A stretch of DNA of 27,433 nucleotides, taken from NCBI GenBank assembly GCA_036940085.1, contig JALLBK010000595.1:1-27433 (forward strand). The letters run 5' to 3'. Below are positions 1 to 10,147 of the stretch, piece by piece; the stretch's first letter is position 1, and every line of letters begins with the position of its first letter. The notes beneath the pieces are model-generated. The model ran no database searches. It had not been told where the DNA came from and was given only the letters and a program-made list of their open reading frames with translations. Source of the stretch: Discostella pseudostelligera (lineage: Eukaryota; Bacillariophyta; Thalassiosirophyceae; Thalassiosirales; Thalassiosiraceae). The position numbers were made by a program, and so were the translations under genes.

Positions 1-1
1 T

Positions 2-511
2 TACCTACCACACAACGGTTGCTTGGACGTTCCGTCGAAATCTCCTCATGCCGGCAAGACATTGGTATTTTCGGGCAGTGGTATCAAGACACCGTCGCAG
101 CCATTGCACACTAGACGATTGAAGTCGATGTCATCATCATCGGCATCATCGTCGAAGCAAGGAATGATATCACAGACCCCACCAAGTGCATTAAACGTTG
201 TGGATCAAGTGGTACTTCTACAAGACTTGGAACGACGTATCAAGATCATGGGTCTATGTAGTGATGAGTTCGAGGTAACTAGAATGAATGAAGAGTTGGA
301 TTCTAAAGTTGGTAATATCGAGTCTGCAATAGATGGTGAAGATCGAAGTCGTCATGTCAATAGAATTGCAACGGCATCGAATCAGACATCTACTACTACA
401 CGTAATCAAACGTTCACATTATCAGGCTCACTTCTTGCGGAACTGAAGAGCACAATACACTGTACCATCACTACTTGCGAAGAAGACGACCAATCACTAA
501 GTCTAGCATAG
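2..511 (+). CDS. 3' end of an unidentified protein-coding gene (partial)
   Basis: An open frame runs from the left edge of the window to a TAG stop at 509-511, with no stop upstream, so this is the C-terminal part (about 169 residues) of a gene that begins outside the window. There is no ATG near the edge; the frame is already open at base 2. The visible protein has a Ser-rich basic stretch (around residues 35-55), then a charged, probably helical segment with VVLLQDLERRIKIMGL and NEELDSKVGNIESAIDGED, and a Thr/Ser-rich tail ending in EEDDQSLSLA. The helical part could be a short coiled coil. I do not recognise a family. It could be the last exon of a larger gene. It faces the cyclin gene tail to tail. 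Confidence 0.55.
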   Translation, partial: YLPHNGCLDVPSKSPHAGKTLVFSGSGIKTPSQPLHTRRLKSMSSSSASSSKQGMISQTPPSALNVVDQVVLLQDLERRIKIMGLCSDEFEVTRMNEELDSKVGNIESAIDGEDRSRHVNRIATASNQTSTTTRNQTFTLSGSLLAELKSTIHCTITTCEEDDQSLSLA

Positions 512-811
512 GTAATGTTCATTCAAATCTGCAGGTCAAACAAAAGTGTTTATAGTATGTGGCATGTGAGTAATTAATTGTTCATGGGTCTACTCAATAC
601 ATAATGAGCTAGAGTATCAAATGTTGATACTCTTCTTGGGTGTGCGAGAGTGCATTTTGGCAATACAGGTGATTTAGATACAACTTCCCGCAATACGAGC
701 GAGCGAGCGAGGGAAACTATACAGAATGGTTGCGTAGCGCGTATAGCTAGAGTTGCTTGATGTTGCTGCTAATGGTTGTTTTGGGCGTGAAATAGTTAGT
801 AGTTAGTGCCG
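512..811. other. convergent 3' intergenic region
   Basis: This 300-bp stretch lies between the stop codons of two convergent genes. It is somewhat AT-rich, with a short GAGC/GAGCGA run near 698-712. I see no ORF, RNA gene or repeat of note. It presumably holds both 3' UTRs. Confidence 0.5.
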
Positions 812-2056
812 TCATGCCACGAAGGTCTTGTTGTTGTCCTGTGGCATAGCAAGTGTGTACACTCGTCGAAGTAGTTTGCCACAAGCTTGTACCTCGGGCG
901 AATTCACATCCAACGAGGCCTCGGACACATCTGATTGGAAGGCATGCCGAAGTTGATCAGGTAGACCAAAGTATTCCATGCTGTAGAAGATGGCAGCAAT
1001 TGCAATCGATGATGGCTTTACCGAGACGAAGGGGTAAGCGCACACGCTAAGCTCGGCGAGGAATCTTGAAAATTCTAATGAATCGACCAATCGCATATCA
1101 TTATTGTAACTGCTGGAATGGTACAGATCATGATCGCTCGCTGTTGATGTAGTAGATGATGTAGATGATGATAGGAGCGGGTAGAAGTTCTCAATGAAGG
1201 AAACACAAGTCGGTGGAAACAAATGCCAATTCAATGTCTCGATGATGGATAATTCCATTGCCTCAATGTGTTTGACAGTGATGAGTCCATTTCCTGTCGA
1301 TGCAATGGATCGCATCGTGACCTTCTTTGGGCTGTGGATTTTTATGGCGAGATAGATGCTGGACATGGCCACTAGTTGAAAGAGCTGGATGATATCAACG
1401 AGGCACAAAGCAGGTGACACAAGGTCCAAAGCTGATAAGTGATACATCGATGATAGATACACATACACATCATTGAATGAGACCTTCTCTCACCTCATCA
1501 TCCACAGTGTGCATAGCGAGGTATTGATCCAAATAAAAGGTGGAGATGCTAACTATTTCCCGGCTAAGATCTGTGGGTGCATCAGAAAAGATATCATTGT
1601 GAGATATTGTAAATGCACAAGTGGGATAGAGAAGAATGTGTGATGAAAGAGCTTACCAAACCGATCAATGACTTGATACTTCCATTCAATAATCTTCTCC
1701 CGCCAGCGAATACACATCATATCCGACGATGCTGCTGCTGTTGCTGGGGCGTCGTCATCGTCTTCGTCGTCATCATCGGGTATCATCATCATGTTACCCA
1801 CCGACGACGGTGAGTGTCGCGAATGTTGCTGTTGCTGCGCCATCACGGCCTTATTTTTGTCGGGTGTTGAGAAATTATGATGATCATGATCCTTTATCTC
1901 CGACGAAGACTGTTGTTGTGACCACTGAGAAGAAGATCGAGCTAATGTTTGCCACTCATGTGAGAGGTAGTCATGTCGTCGATAGGCATGGCTGCGTTCT
2001 TGACGGACGAGAGCTTTGAGATGTAGACGATGACCCTCGGATTGCATCATAATCAT
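812..2056 (-). CDS. cyclin, diatom-type (cyclin N-terminal domain), three exons
   Basis: Predicted exons are 2056-1657, 1570-1494 and 1384-812 (introns of 86 and 109 nt with GTAAGC and GTGAGA donors and CAG acceptors), giving 349 residues. The cyclin box starts at RWREKIIEWKYQVIDRF (residues 117-133, the MRAIL-like helix). It continues exactly across the first junction as DLSREIVSISTFYLDQYLA and across the second as LFQLVAMSSIYLAIKIH, followed by the HIEAMELSIIETLNWHLFPPT segment. This reading order and the N-terminal LVRQE...YRRHDYL motif match the expanded diatom-specific cyclin group, which acts with CDKs in cell-cycle progression. An acidic and Gln/His-rich spacer (about residues 45-112) separates the N-terminal motif from the box. 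A full C-terminal cyclin fold is not evident. Assignment to the cyclin family is firm; the subgroup is inferred from memory of the family. Confidence 0.88.
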
Positions 2057-3229
2057 ATGATACTTCTTTTGTCTCTAGATGTAGAAGGAGCCAATGGGTA
2101 TTATGTCAGAGACGATATTATTAATATTGAGCAGCTGTATCGAAAGATTTCACCTCGTTGAATTTGTTTGTTTGGCTGCTGTCTGCTGTATCTCTCTGAA
2201 GTAGGAGTAAGAAGCTCTGTGCGCTGGTGGGAGGACGGCGCTTCCTCTGCTTGATTGCACCTGCTGCCGAAGGAGAGGAGCTGGATGATAAGATTGTGTG
2301 GCGTGGCGAAAATGCCCGGTTGGATTTTCAGTCATTGTGACAACGCGATCGAGTAAGAGACAGGACTCGAAAGGCAGAGGGCGCGGAGAGGATGGAGAGA
2401 GAAAGACGGTCGAGTGTAAAAAAGATGGTGTGAACTGGAAGTCAAAAGGAGACGCCAAGGTGTTGATGACTCGCTCCTCTTTCAGCTGGTTAGCGATAAA
2501 CAAAATGAACTTGGTTATTAATTCCTACACAGATTTTGGCAATCGCCAAAGACATGGCAGAAGGTATCTTTATTCGAGCAGAAGGCAGATCTTCGTTCCA
2601 CTACCCACAATCTTCCAACTGTGACTTTATATCTTCTCCTCCGTATGAATCTTGAAGGAAGCCCATTGCGTATGTTGAGGACTTGGGAGCAACAAAAGAA
2701 CCTTGAAGGGAATTCACCTTCGCAAGTTTATTTAGGAGTATGATTTATGAGTATCTAGAGACCCAACAGCAATAGAGAGCTTTGTCGGCGCGAAGTTAGT
2801 AGGTTTACGAACGGACACCATCCGTTCCAAAATAATGTTTCTTGTGATCTTGAATGCTCTTGAATGGTCTTATGACCCGTGACCTCTCTTTAACAAAATG
2901 ACCAATCAAGGCGATCGAAGATATCAAAGCGACGGACGGACGCACTTTCGTACTAGTTATGTACTCCTACGTCCTATTACACTCGGACACTCGGTAAAAT
3001 GTTGGTCTAAATTAGCGCCAAATTTATCATTGGAGTGGTCTCGAACAGTTTCGAAGTTAACTTTCCCTGTCGTCGCCTGAACCACCATGGTGCCACCACG
3101 AGGTGCCACATCATCATCATCGATTCGTCGATTCATCGATATTCGATATCGATGACGATGGGCCATGGAGCCATGAACCATGACGGCCGACGGCGCTGCG
3201 GCGGCGGTGACATACAGAAGATTACAACA
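2057..3229. promoter_or_regulatory. divergent intergenic region between cyclin and aminotransferase genes
   Basis: About 1.2 kb separates the two start codons, which point away from each other, so it should hold both promoters and 5' UTRs. Short open frames exist on both strands (for example 2150-2503 on - and 2298-2624 on +), but they overlap each other, lack recognisable domains and look like chance. The region has small imperfect repeats (two copies of CTTGAATG near 2850-2866 and short GGACACTCGG-like runs near 2984-2994). A TGGCGAAAA sequence near 2307-2315 resembles a weak E2F half site. No RNA gene was seen. Confidence 0.4.
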
Positions 3230-5476
3230 ATGCCCTATAAAAGTATGCTGACATTCTATTGCTATTGCGGGTGGCTGCTGTCGCTGCTGGCGGTGGCGGT
3301 GGTGCCTCCATTCATCGGCGCTTTTGCATTCCAATTCCAACCCCGTCGTAGAATTATTGGGTGCAAGGCGTCAACATCGCAGATAATTATTGTTCCATCA
3401 TCTCAAGCACGTGATATTAATTCAATTGATGTAATATCTGCTCTTCCGTTGGCTCGGTCGTCATCATCATCATCATCATCATCATCGCTACTAAGGCAAT
3501 CGCGATGGGTTGAGCGCAGACGACAACTACTTCAATTGTCACTAGCATTGAATGGCGCAGAGGCAGAAGAGGAGGATGGCGAGATGATATCGCTAGTTGA
3601 TATGACAGATAGGGCTCCCTGCTTTGATAATGGTGTTTGTTTGTCGTTCCCTGATGATGACGATGCTGCTGAAATTATTGAAACAGTAATGGACAATACT
3701 GAAATGAAGACGGGAGGTGATGTGACTATTGAATTAACTGACATTGATGATGTCGCAACAATCTCCAATCGCAATGCAATCAACTCCAACAAGCATGCAT
3801 CACCAAAAGCAGTGGTTGACGAGGCAAGAGGCAGTGTTGTTGGCAGTGGCAGTGGCGGGGGAGGAGGAGCAATCCAACGTCTCGGTGGCACTGCCACCGG
3901 ACCCACGGTCTGGTCGGAATTTGGACGTCTCGCAGCTGAACACTCCCAAAGCAATAACAATTTCTCAAACCTTGGTCAAGGATTTCCAGATTGGCTACCA
4001 CCGGAATTTGCAGTACAGTCTCTTGTATCCGCAGCGTTGGACACCACGTCGTCGTCACCACATCAATATACAAGAACGGCAGGACATCCCAATCTAGTGA
4101 AGCAATTGGCCAAACGCTATTCGAAACATTTGGATCGACAGGTCGATCCAATGGCGGAAGTGGCCGTGACGGTTGGGGCCTCGCAGGCATTGTATCTTTG
4201 TTTGCAAACATTAGTTCGACCGGGGGACGAGGTGATACTTTTTGAACCATTCTTTGATTTGTATGTGAATCAAATTAAGTTGGCGGGGGGTATACCGGTC
4301 TATGTCCCATTGACGTTTGTGCCGTTCAATAATGATGTCAGAGATGGTAGTGGCGGGGGAGGAGGAAGGTGGATATTAGAATCCAACAAGCTACACGACA
4401 AAATATCCTCAACGAAAACTCGTGCCATCATCCTCAATTCACCACACAATCCCACGGGGAAAGTATTTACCCATTCGGAAATGCTTGATGTTGCGCAGAT
4501 TGTTACGGAGGTTGCTGGACCACAGTGTGTTGTGTTGTCGGATGAGGTATACAAGTATATTGTTCATTCTCCACCAAGAGATGTGGATACAAATGGCAAT
4601 AATGATCATGAAAAATCTGCTCTGCAGGAAGGTGATGTTGGAAACATCAGTCTTAACGGCAGTATCAGTAGCAGCAGTAGCTCTAACAACAACACTAAGA
4701 GGACAACATCCTCCTGTCCTGGACACGTCCACTTCGCCTCCCTGCCAAACATGTGGGAACGTACCATCACCATCTCCTCGGCAGGCAAGACATTTAGTGC
4801 CACGGGATGGCAAGTAGGATGGTGCATCGGCCCCACACATTTGATATCACCCATTCATCAATTACTCCCGTATGTGCAATTCTGCGCCTCTACGGTGATA
4901 CAGGAGGCATTGGCACGGACGTTGCCCCGTGCCGATGAGGCGTATGAGGGATATGCTAGTTATTATGAGTATCTGAATGAGAAGTACCGTCGTAAGCGTG
5001 ATTTGCTTAGCAAGGCGTTGCAAGATGTGGGATTTGCCGTACCTGATTACGATGCCACGCCAGGATGGGGAGGGTTCTTTATATTTGCACAAATCACCCC
5101 GGAGGTACGGAGGGCGCTACCGTCGCATCGTCTGCAAATGCCACATTGTGCCAATCCAGCCGCACCGGGAGGGAAAGCGCGTCTCGATTGGGCATTATGT
5201 CAATGGATGGTTGAGGAATTGGGTGTGCTGTGCATCCCGTCGAGTCCATTTTTCTCGATGGAGCGAGCGTTAGAGGGCGCCTCGGACGAGTTCATCCGGG
5301 TGGCATTTTGCAAGACAGATGAGACTATTGAACGGGCTGCATTGTCGTTGAGAAAGTTGGCATTATATGCAAGAGAGAATAACGGCGGCCAAGATGATGT
5401 TCTTGATGATGATACTGATATAGCATCTGATAAGGAGAAGGATGTGGTGGCAGCTGCTATGGGCGGATTGAGTTGA
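3230..5476 (+). CDS. PLP-dependent class I/II aminotransferase (kynurenine/glutamine transaminase K-like), probably plastid-targeted
   Basis: This is an intronless gene of 748 residues. Family motifs appear in order: NLGQGFPDWLPPEF, YTRTAGHPNLVKQLAKRYS, VTVGASQALYLCLQTLVRPGDEV, LNSPHNPTGKVF (Asn407), VVLSDEVYKYIV (Asp438), and SSAGKTFSATGWQVGW, whose Lys520 is the expected PLP Schiff-base lysine. This pattern fits kynurenine--oxoglutarate/glutamine transaminase K enzymes, which transfer amino groups between amino acids and 2-oxo acids. The usual length is about 420-450 residues; the excess is an N-terminal extension of about 230 residues, a Gly-rich insert before RWILES, and a 60-residue Ser/Asn insert between YKYIVH and HVHFASLP. 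The ATG at 3230 was chosen because MPYKSM is followed by a hydrophobic helix and then FIGAFAFQFQPRRR, an ASAFAP-like plastid presequence. In-frame ATGs at 3152 and 3158 are alternatives. The exact substrate is unknown. Confidence 0.88.
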   Translation: MPYKSMLTFYCYCGWLLSLLAVAVVPPFIGAFAFQFQPRRRIIGCKASTSQIIIVPSSQARDINSIDVISALPLARSSSSSSSSSSLLRQSRWVERRRQLLQLSLALNGAEAEEEDGEMISLVDMTDRAPCFDNGVCLSFPDDDDAAEIIETVMDNTEMKTGGDVTIELTDIDDVATISNRNAINSNKHASPKAVVDEARGSVVGSGSGGGGGAIQRLGGTATGPTVWSEFGRLAAEHSQSNNNFSNLGQGFPDWLPPEFAVQSLVSAALDTTSSSPHQYTRTAGHPNLVKQLAKRYSKHLDRQVDPMAEVAVTVGASQALYLCLQTLVRPGDEVILFEPFFDLYVNQIKLAGGIPVYVPLTFVPFNNDVRDGSGGGGGRWILESNKLHDKISSTKTRAIILNSPHNPTGKVFTHSEMLDVAQIVTEVAGPQCVVLSDEVYKYIVHSPPRDVDTNGNNDHEKSALQEGDVGNISLNGSISSSSSSNNNTKRTTSSCPGHVHFASLPNMWERTITISSAGKTFSATGWQVGWCIGPTHLISPIHQLLPYVQFCASTVIQEALARTLPRADEAYEGYASYYEYLNEKYRRKRDLLSKALQDVGFAVPDYDATPGWGGFFIFAQITPEVRRALPSHRLQMPHCANPAAPGGKARLDWALCQWMVEELGVLCIPSSPFFSMERALEGASDEFIRVAFCKTDETIERAALSLRKLALYARENNGGQDDVLDDDTDIASDKEKDVVAAAMGGLS
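3461..3486. repeat. (TCA)n microsatellite inside the aminotransferase gene
   Basis: A perfect 26-bp TCA run encodes a poly-Ser tract in the low-complexity N-terminal extension of the aminotransferase. Trinucleotide runs of this kind recur through the window and keep the reading frame when they change length. Confidence 0.8.
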
Positions 5477-5565
5477 CGGCGCAGCGAGGTGATCAAATAA
5501 TATGTTGACTGAACATAATAGATGCTACCGTACTTTTTTGGGTTATTTTGTTACATTGTATTCGA
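5477..5565. other. short convergent 3' intergenic gap
   Basis: Only 89 bp separate the aminotransferase stop from the RPP1 stop on the opposite strand. The transcripts' 3' ends must be very close or overlap. AT-rich sequence near 5502-5560 could supply poly(A) signals for both, but I see no clear AATAAA in either direction. Confidence 0.4.
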
Positions 5566-7468
5566 CTAAATTGCAATGTAGCCGTCTTCGAGGTCATCTT
5601 CGCCGTCCAGAGAATTGCCTTCCTCCTGAGTAGGCGGAGGGGGGAGGACCGCAGATAATCTCGAAGAGGTAGCATCGTTGGAAGGTGGAGGAGGAGTACA
5701 AGGTTTTTCCTCGTCTGCATCATTCTTCATCGCATGCTCTTCCTTTCTGTTGCGCAGCAATGGTGCCGATAGCCAATCAACCACACTAGTGAAGTCGCGG
5801 TCATCTTCCTCGTAATCATCTTCAGTATCATCTTTGCTTTTGCCAGTTCCATTTTGTTGTTGTTGCAGAGTGCTGTCTGGTACTAACGATTGTCTTTGGA
5901 CAGAAGCCACGATGCCACTGTCATCGATCATCACCTTGCCAAGGGCACGCCCATGTGCTCGTGCCAATACCCGTTCTGCGGCGCTAATGGGCCCCTCTTC
6001 CTTCCACATGTTGTGTTCCTTTCTTTTGTTGCGTCTGGTGTCATCAACAGTGATGCAATCCGTACCACCATCACCATCGCAAGAATCGAAGTCAACTTCC
6101 ACCTCAACTTCTCCAACTCCTGCCAAATGGAGGATTAAGCACTTGATATCCTGCGGTCCACGGAATGCCAACGTTCCCTCATCGGCAGTACCAAGTGTAT
6201 AATTCTGTCGTGAACCAGAGCTGATCAATAATGGTATTTTGTATTTTGATAATTTCTTATTCATCATCCTTCCCCGTTTCTTCTTCGCCTTCTCAACAAG
6301 GCGATGGTTGTTCATGATTAAGTGCTTCTTCTGAATGCCATTGTAGGCAGATTGAAAATCGATGAGCGATCGTAAGAATCCTTGGCGTCGTTTAGGATCC
6401 AGTACTGCCGTACCATAACTATGGGTGTAGTGAGTCATCGTAGGGAAGGAGTGGGAGACAAATGATGAGATGCATTTGGCGATTCGAGATATTTTCATTG
6501 CAACGGAAGATATTGACTACCATGATGTTGCATTCACCATTACTTACCACAATTCAAAGGTCACCCCCGCCCGCAGTGCATTTTCTAAATACTCTCTTCG
6601 CAATTTGTATGGCAGACTATATCCACCCCTTGATCCAGTGGCATATTCTAAAACTACAATATCAATCAAATTGGTGTTGTTCGTGGCGGTGGATGATGCT
6701 GTGGAGGACGAAGCAGCCGAAGAAGCACTAATTGTGCCGACAAAACATGAGATGTGAAAAGTTACATGAGATGTGGCTTCAGTCGCACATTAAGAAGCAC
6801 ACATGTATCAATTCATGCAAAACTCACAGCAACTCGCAAATGCTTTGCAACACCGACTCATTCATTGGTTGGAGAGAAATGATGTCGTACTTTTGCAGCA
6901 GTGTTTGTACCTCATTCATTTCATTTTCCCCAGCACCTCCGACTCCACTACCGGCGTGATGGAGGAGGATACGTGATACATCACTCAGTTCTTCCAAAAT
7001 TATATTCAACCGACGATAGATTTTCATACTGGTGAGCGAGTGTGTGCGCCCAAAGGTTGAGAATTTGGTGGATGATGATGATGGTGGTGGTGCACTGTGA
7101 TTGATTGGGGTGCCATCAGCTTCTGCTTTAGCAACCAACGACAGTGATGATGATGACGGCAATGATGACGATGATGACTTCAACGACGCTGATAGCAATG
7201 ATGACGAAGGCAGAAAAATCTTCCACGGCAATGCAACATCGGCATCATCTCTCTCCACCTTCAATCGACCATTGTACGCGGTATGGCAGAAGGCAACTCC
7301 ATGATAGCCCAATTGATGCAGACGAGTTTGATGTGTCTGTGCAAGATTTTGGAGTTCTTGTTTCGACGATGACGACGATGAGAGGGGAACGTTGAGGTCG
7401 TAGTACCTGCTGTTGTTGTAGCTGGATGGTAGTTTGCGTCGACGAGTACTCATTCCGGAATTCATCAT
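5566..7468 (-). CDS. RPP1: ribonuclease P/MRP protein subunit p30 (RPP1/RPP30), three exons
   Basis: Exons are 7468-6828, 6727-6548 and 6418-5566 (introns of 100 and 129 nt, GTGAGT and GTAAGT donors), giving 557 residues. The p30 TIM-barrel-like domain begins at RYYDLNVPL, then LGYHGVAFCHTAYNGRL, RRLNIILEELSDVSRI, and QKYDIISLQPMNESVLQSICELL. The joined exons continue with LIDIVVLEYATGSRGGYSLPYKL, then VTFELCYGTAVLDPKRRQGF, and the family's KIPLLISSGSRQNYTL and FRGPQDIKCLILHL. The protein belongs to nuclear RNase P and RNase MRP, which process pre-tRNA 5' ends and pre-rRNA. Human p30 is about 270 residues; the extra length is Ser-rich inserts and an acidic, Pro-rich C-terminal tail (DDYEEDD, CTPPPPS). 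An in-frame ATG at 7687 would add 73 unconserved residues and leave only 55 bp to the upstream gene, so the ATG at 7468 is preferred. Confidence 0.9.
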
Positions 7469-7742
7469 GGTGCGATAGCGTTGCCGGCGGCCATCACCAT
7501 CGTCATCGTCGGCCGTCGATCGATCTCTAGTTCCTGCCAAAAGGCTAGACTGGCTTTCGTCTGTCTGGCGTTTCCTCGTTAGTCGAGTCGGGAGACCATT
7601 GGTGTCTGTCTGGCGTCCGGGTATGAGACGATTGAATTCCACGTGGAGTCGAGGATGTCCGGTCGATGATGAATGAAGGGGGGGCACAGCAACTACTTAT
7701 CTGGGTGAGGATGCTACCAAGTGCGTTCATCTATTATTAATA
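7469..7742 (-). promoter_or_regulatory. likely promoter/5' UTR of RPP1 and 3' UTR of SMU1
   Basis: This 274-bp gap lies between two genes transcribed in the same direction. It contains an exact 13-bp direct repeat, GTCTGTCTGGCGT, at 7559-7571 and 7604-7616. The reading frame of RPP1 stays open through it, so part could be coding if the ATG at 7687 is used, but the sequence is basic, Thr/Arg/Asp-rich and unlike the conserved start of the p30 family. Confidence 0.4.
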
Positions 7743-10147
7743 TTACTTCCAAAGCGTCAACATGCCTCGCTTCTGCCCCTTATCATTGCTGTACCCTCCA
7801 ATGAATCCTCGATGAGGATGACAGACAAGTCCAGTAATCTCGCAAGGTTTAGTACTGTCGCTTCTTCCACTGCTACTGCTGCTACAATCCGCAGCAAATG
7901 ACCGAATAATCTTCTCCATCTTACCCATACTTACATCAAACACCACACATTCTCCATCGTCGGCGGCAATAAACAGCCATTGATTGCTTGGGCTAATGGT
8001 ACCAGCGAGGAAATCACATCCTTGCTTATCATCTCTCGTGAATGCTCGCAATATTATACCAGTGTACGACATTAAATACGCCTGTTCACATCGGGGAATA
8101 ACAATCATTGAATTTGGTGGAGTATGCAAATGTAGTACAGTATGAATGCTCTTCGATCCGACAATGGAATCCTTGTCATGAATAGTCCCTTTGGCGATTG
8201 ATGTTTGAATGATTGGTGGATTGATTACTCGGATTGGCTCGGCCGATCTTCCATCCCAGACTCGTACGGTTCCGTCTGCGCTTCCGGTAACCACTGCTAA
8301 CAAGTTGTTGTTGGTATTGCCCTCCTGACGAGCCCTGCCACCACCGCCAACCCCCAGCACTGACTGAGGGAGGACAATGTAGCTGCAGCAATTCACGTAC
8401 GAGGTGTGACCACGAAATTCCTTCAACATTCGAGAGGAGAGTAGTCCAAACTCTCGACAGGTGGAATCATGTCCTCCGGTTAATATTTTGGACCCATCGG
8501 GGGAGAATTGAATGCATGTTACTGCAGCTCCTGTCGCGCATGATCAGATGTAAGCTGGCATTAAGAAATAATAGCTCGACTCGCTTCCCGGAGCAACCAA
8601 ATTGAGGACTATCACTCACCTTTGTCACTATTCACATCCCCGATTCCACCATGCGCCCTCTCAATCTTTCGTAACAACTTTCCATCCGATATCTTCCAAA
8701 TGTACACAGTCCCTTCCGACGAGGTTGTCCCTAACAGTGTTCCATCGTGTGAAACAGTCATGGCCAATACCGATTGATTTGTTGCATGCATCATCAAGTC
8801 ATCTTTACGTTGGTAGGGTAAGTCAGAAGTTCGTAGTTTTTCATAGTTAATGTCTGTCGGTAGGATGAGGAGAGAATTCAATTCCTTCTGGCTGGAGTCT
8901 ACTGTGGATGCACCATCCTTTTTGGAGATGGTAGAAGAGGATGATTGACCGACAAGGAGTGGTTCCCCCCAAATTTCAATAAATCCATCACTAGATCCGG
9001 TAATTATTCCTCTCCCATCAGGTAAGAAGCAGGCACATTCGATGAAGCTTCGTTTACCTAGACGTATTGTTTGATGTATCCGGGATGGAATGCGCTCGGT
9101 ATTGTTGGAATTGGTATTCCCAGCAGCATCTCGTGATCGCTTCTTCTTCCCTTCGCAAAGTGTAATGTCTACATTTCCCAATACAAGATCAAATCTTTGG
9201 TCGACAGTATTTGATTTATGCTTCTTTTTCTTCCTCTCCTTCTTTCCGTAAACCTCCTCATCGACTGCTTGTTCCTCATCATCATCAGTAGCATGCTGAA
9301 ATAATCGTTGTACTGTCGGAAACACACCTGTATGACATTGCCATTTGATACTCTGCTGCAGTAGCGATGACAATCGTTTCAAAGGCACCTCTGGGATGTG
9401 GTGTCGCAACAGCTTGACAATTTGATCACGTCGTTTCTGGCATGTTGGATTGGAAGGACCGTAGTAGTTGGGCGGCAGATGATTGTTTGAAGTTGATGAT
9501 GGAGTAGAAGTAGTGGGATCGCGCATTGCAGTAAGAGCAGCTATGCGCCGTTCCACATCTCCCGATCTTGACGAGGAATGATTTGTTCCATAGGGATCAT
9601 CATATGATGCCGTTTGCTGCTGTTGATGTATCTGCATCTCCCCGTCACCATCGTCCCCGCTTGAGGACAAAGCCCCATCTAACAATTCTGAACTCATGCG
9701 CAAGGCAGCATACGCTAATTCCACCTCATTTTGTTCTGCCAATTCGAGTATTGCCATTTCGTGTACCATGGCCACTGCTTTCTCCAATGGTGTCACTATC
9801 ATTGGTGCACCATCCGGATTATCATTGTTGCTGTCACCATCTCCATGATGCTGTTTCTTGGCAAATGAATAATCATCGCAATAACTTCTACGACACTTTT
9901 CTAAATCCAAACTATCCAATAGCTGCAGCACTTCCCCCCATCGTCCATCCTGTGCAGCTTGCAGTAGTGCACCCTTGGATGCGGGGAAGAGACCGGGCAG
10001 ACCAATGCCGCCAGATTCAGACCGGAGCGTGGAAGAGGTGGCATGGAGGCCGCATTCGATTAAGTGACATTGGAGAAGATGGAGGAGGTCTGACGAGGGG
10101 ATGGAGATGTTGGTGCCATCGCTGCTGCTGATTTGGCTGTCGTTCAT
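7743..10147 (-). CDS. SMU1: SMU1-like WD40 spliceosomal protein, two exons
   Basis: Exons are 10147-8620 and 8530-7743 (89-nt intron, GTGAGT donor, CAG acceptor), giving 771 residues. An N-terminal LisH segment (SDLLHLLQCHLIECGLHATS, about residues 19-38) is followed by a CTLH-like region (DGRWGEVLQLLDSLDL and, after an insert, EKAVAMVHEMAILELAEQNE). Next comes PPNYYGPSNPTCQKRRDQIV and LLQQSIKWQCHTGVFP, typical of SMU1. WD40 repeats start near residue 365 (IECACFLPDGRGIITGSSDG) and run to the C-terminus; across the intron the protein reads GAAVTCIQFSPDGSKILTGG. SMU1 works with RED in activation of the spliceosomal B complex in the nucleus. Human SMU1 is 513 residues; here Gln/Ser-rich and Lys-rich inserts add length. 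Identification is firm. Confidence 0.92.

Noticed and set aside
2150..2624. Overlapping open frames on both strands (117 codons on -, 108 on +) in the cyclin/aminotransferase gap.
   Set aside because: They overlap, have no family motifs, and lie where divergent promoters and 5' UTRs are expected.
3234..3242. CTATAAAAG, a TATA-box-like sequence.
   Set aside because: It overlaps codons of the preferred aminotransferase start; transcription from it would remove the signal peptide.
2957..3340. 127-codon - strand frame opposite the aminotransferase N-terminus.
   Set aside because: It is the antisense of the coding region and a low-complexity leader; no family features.
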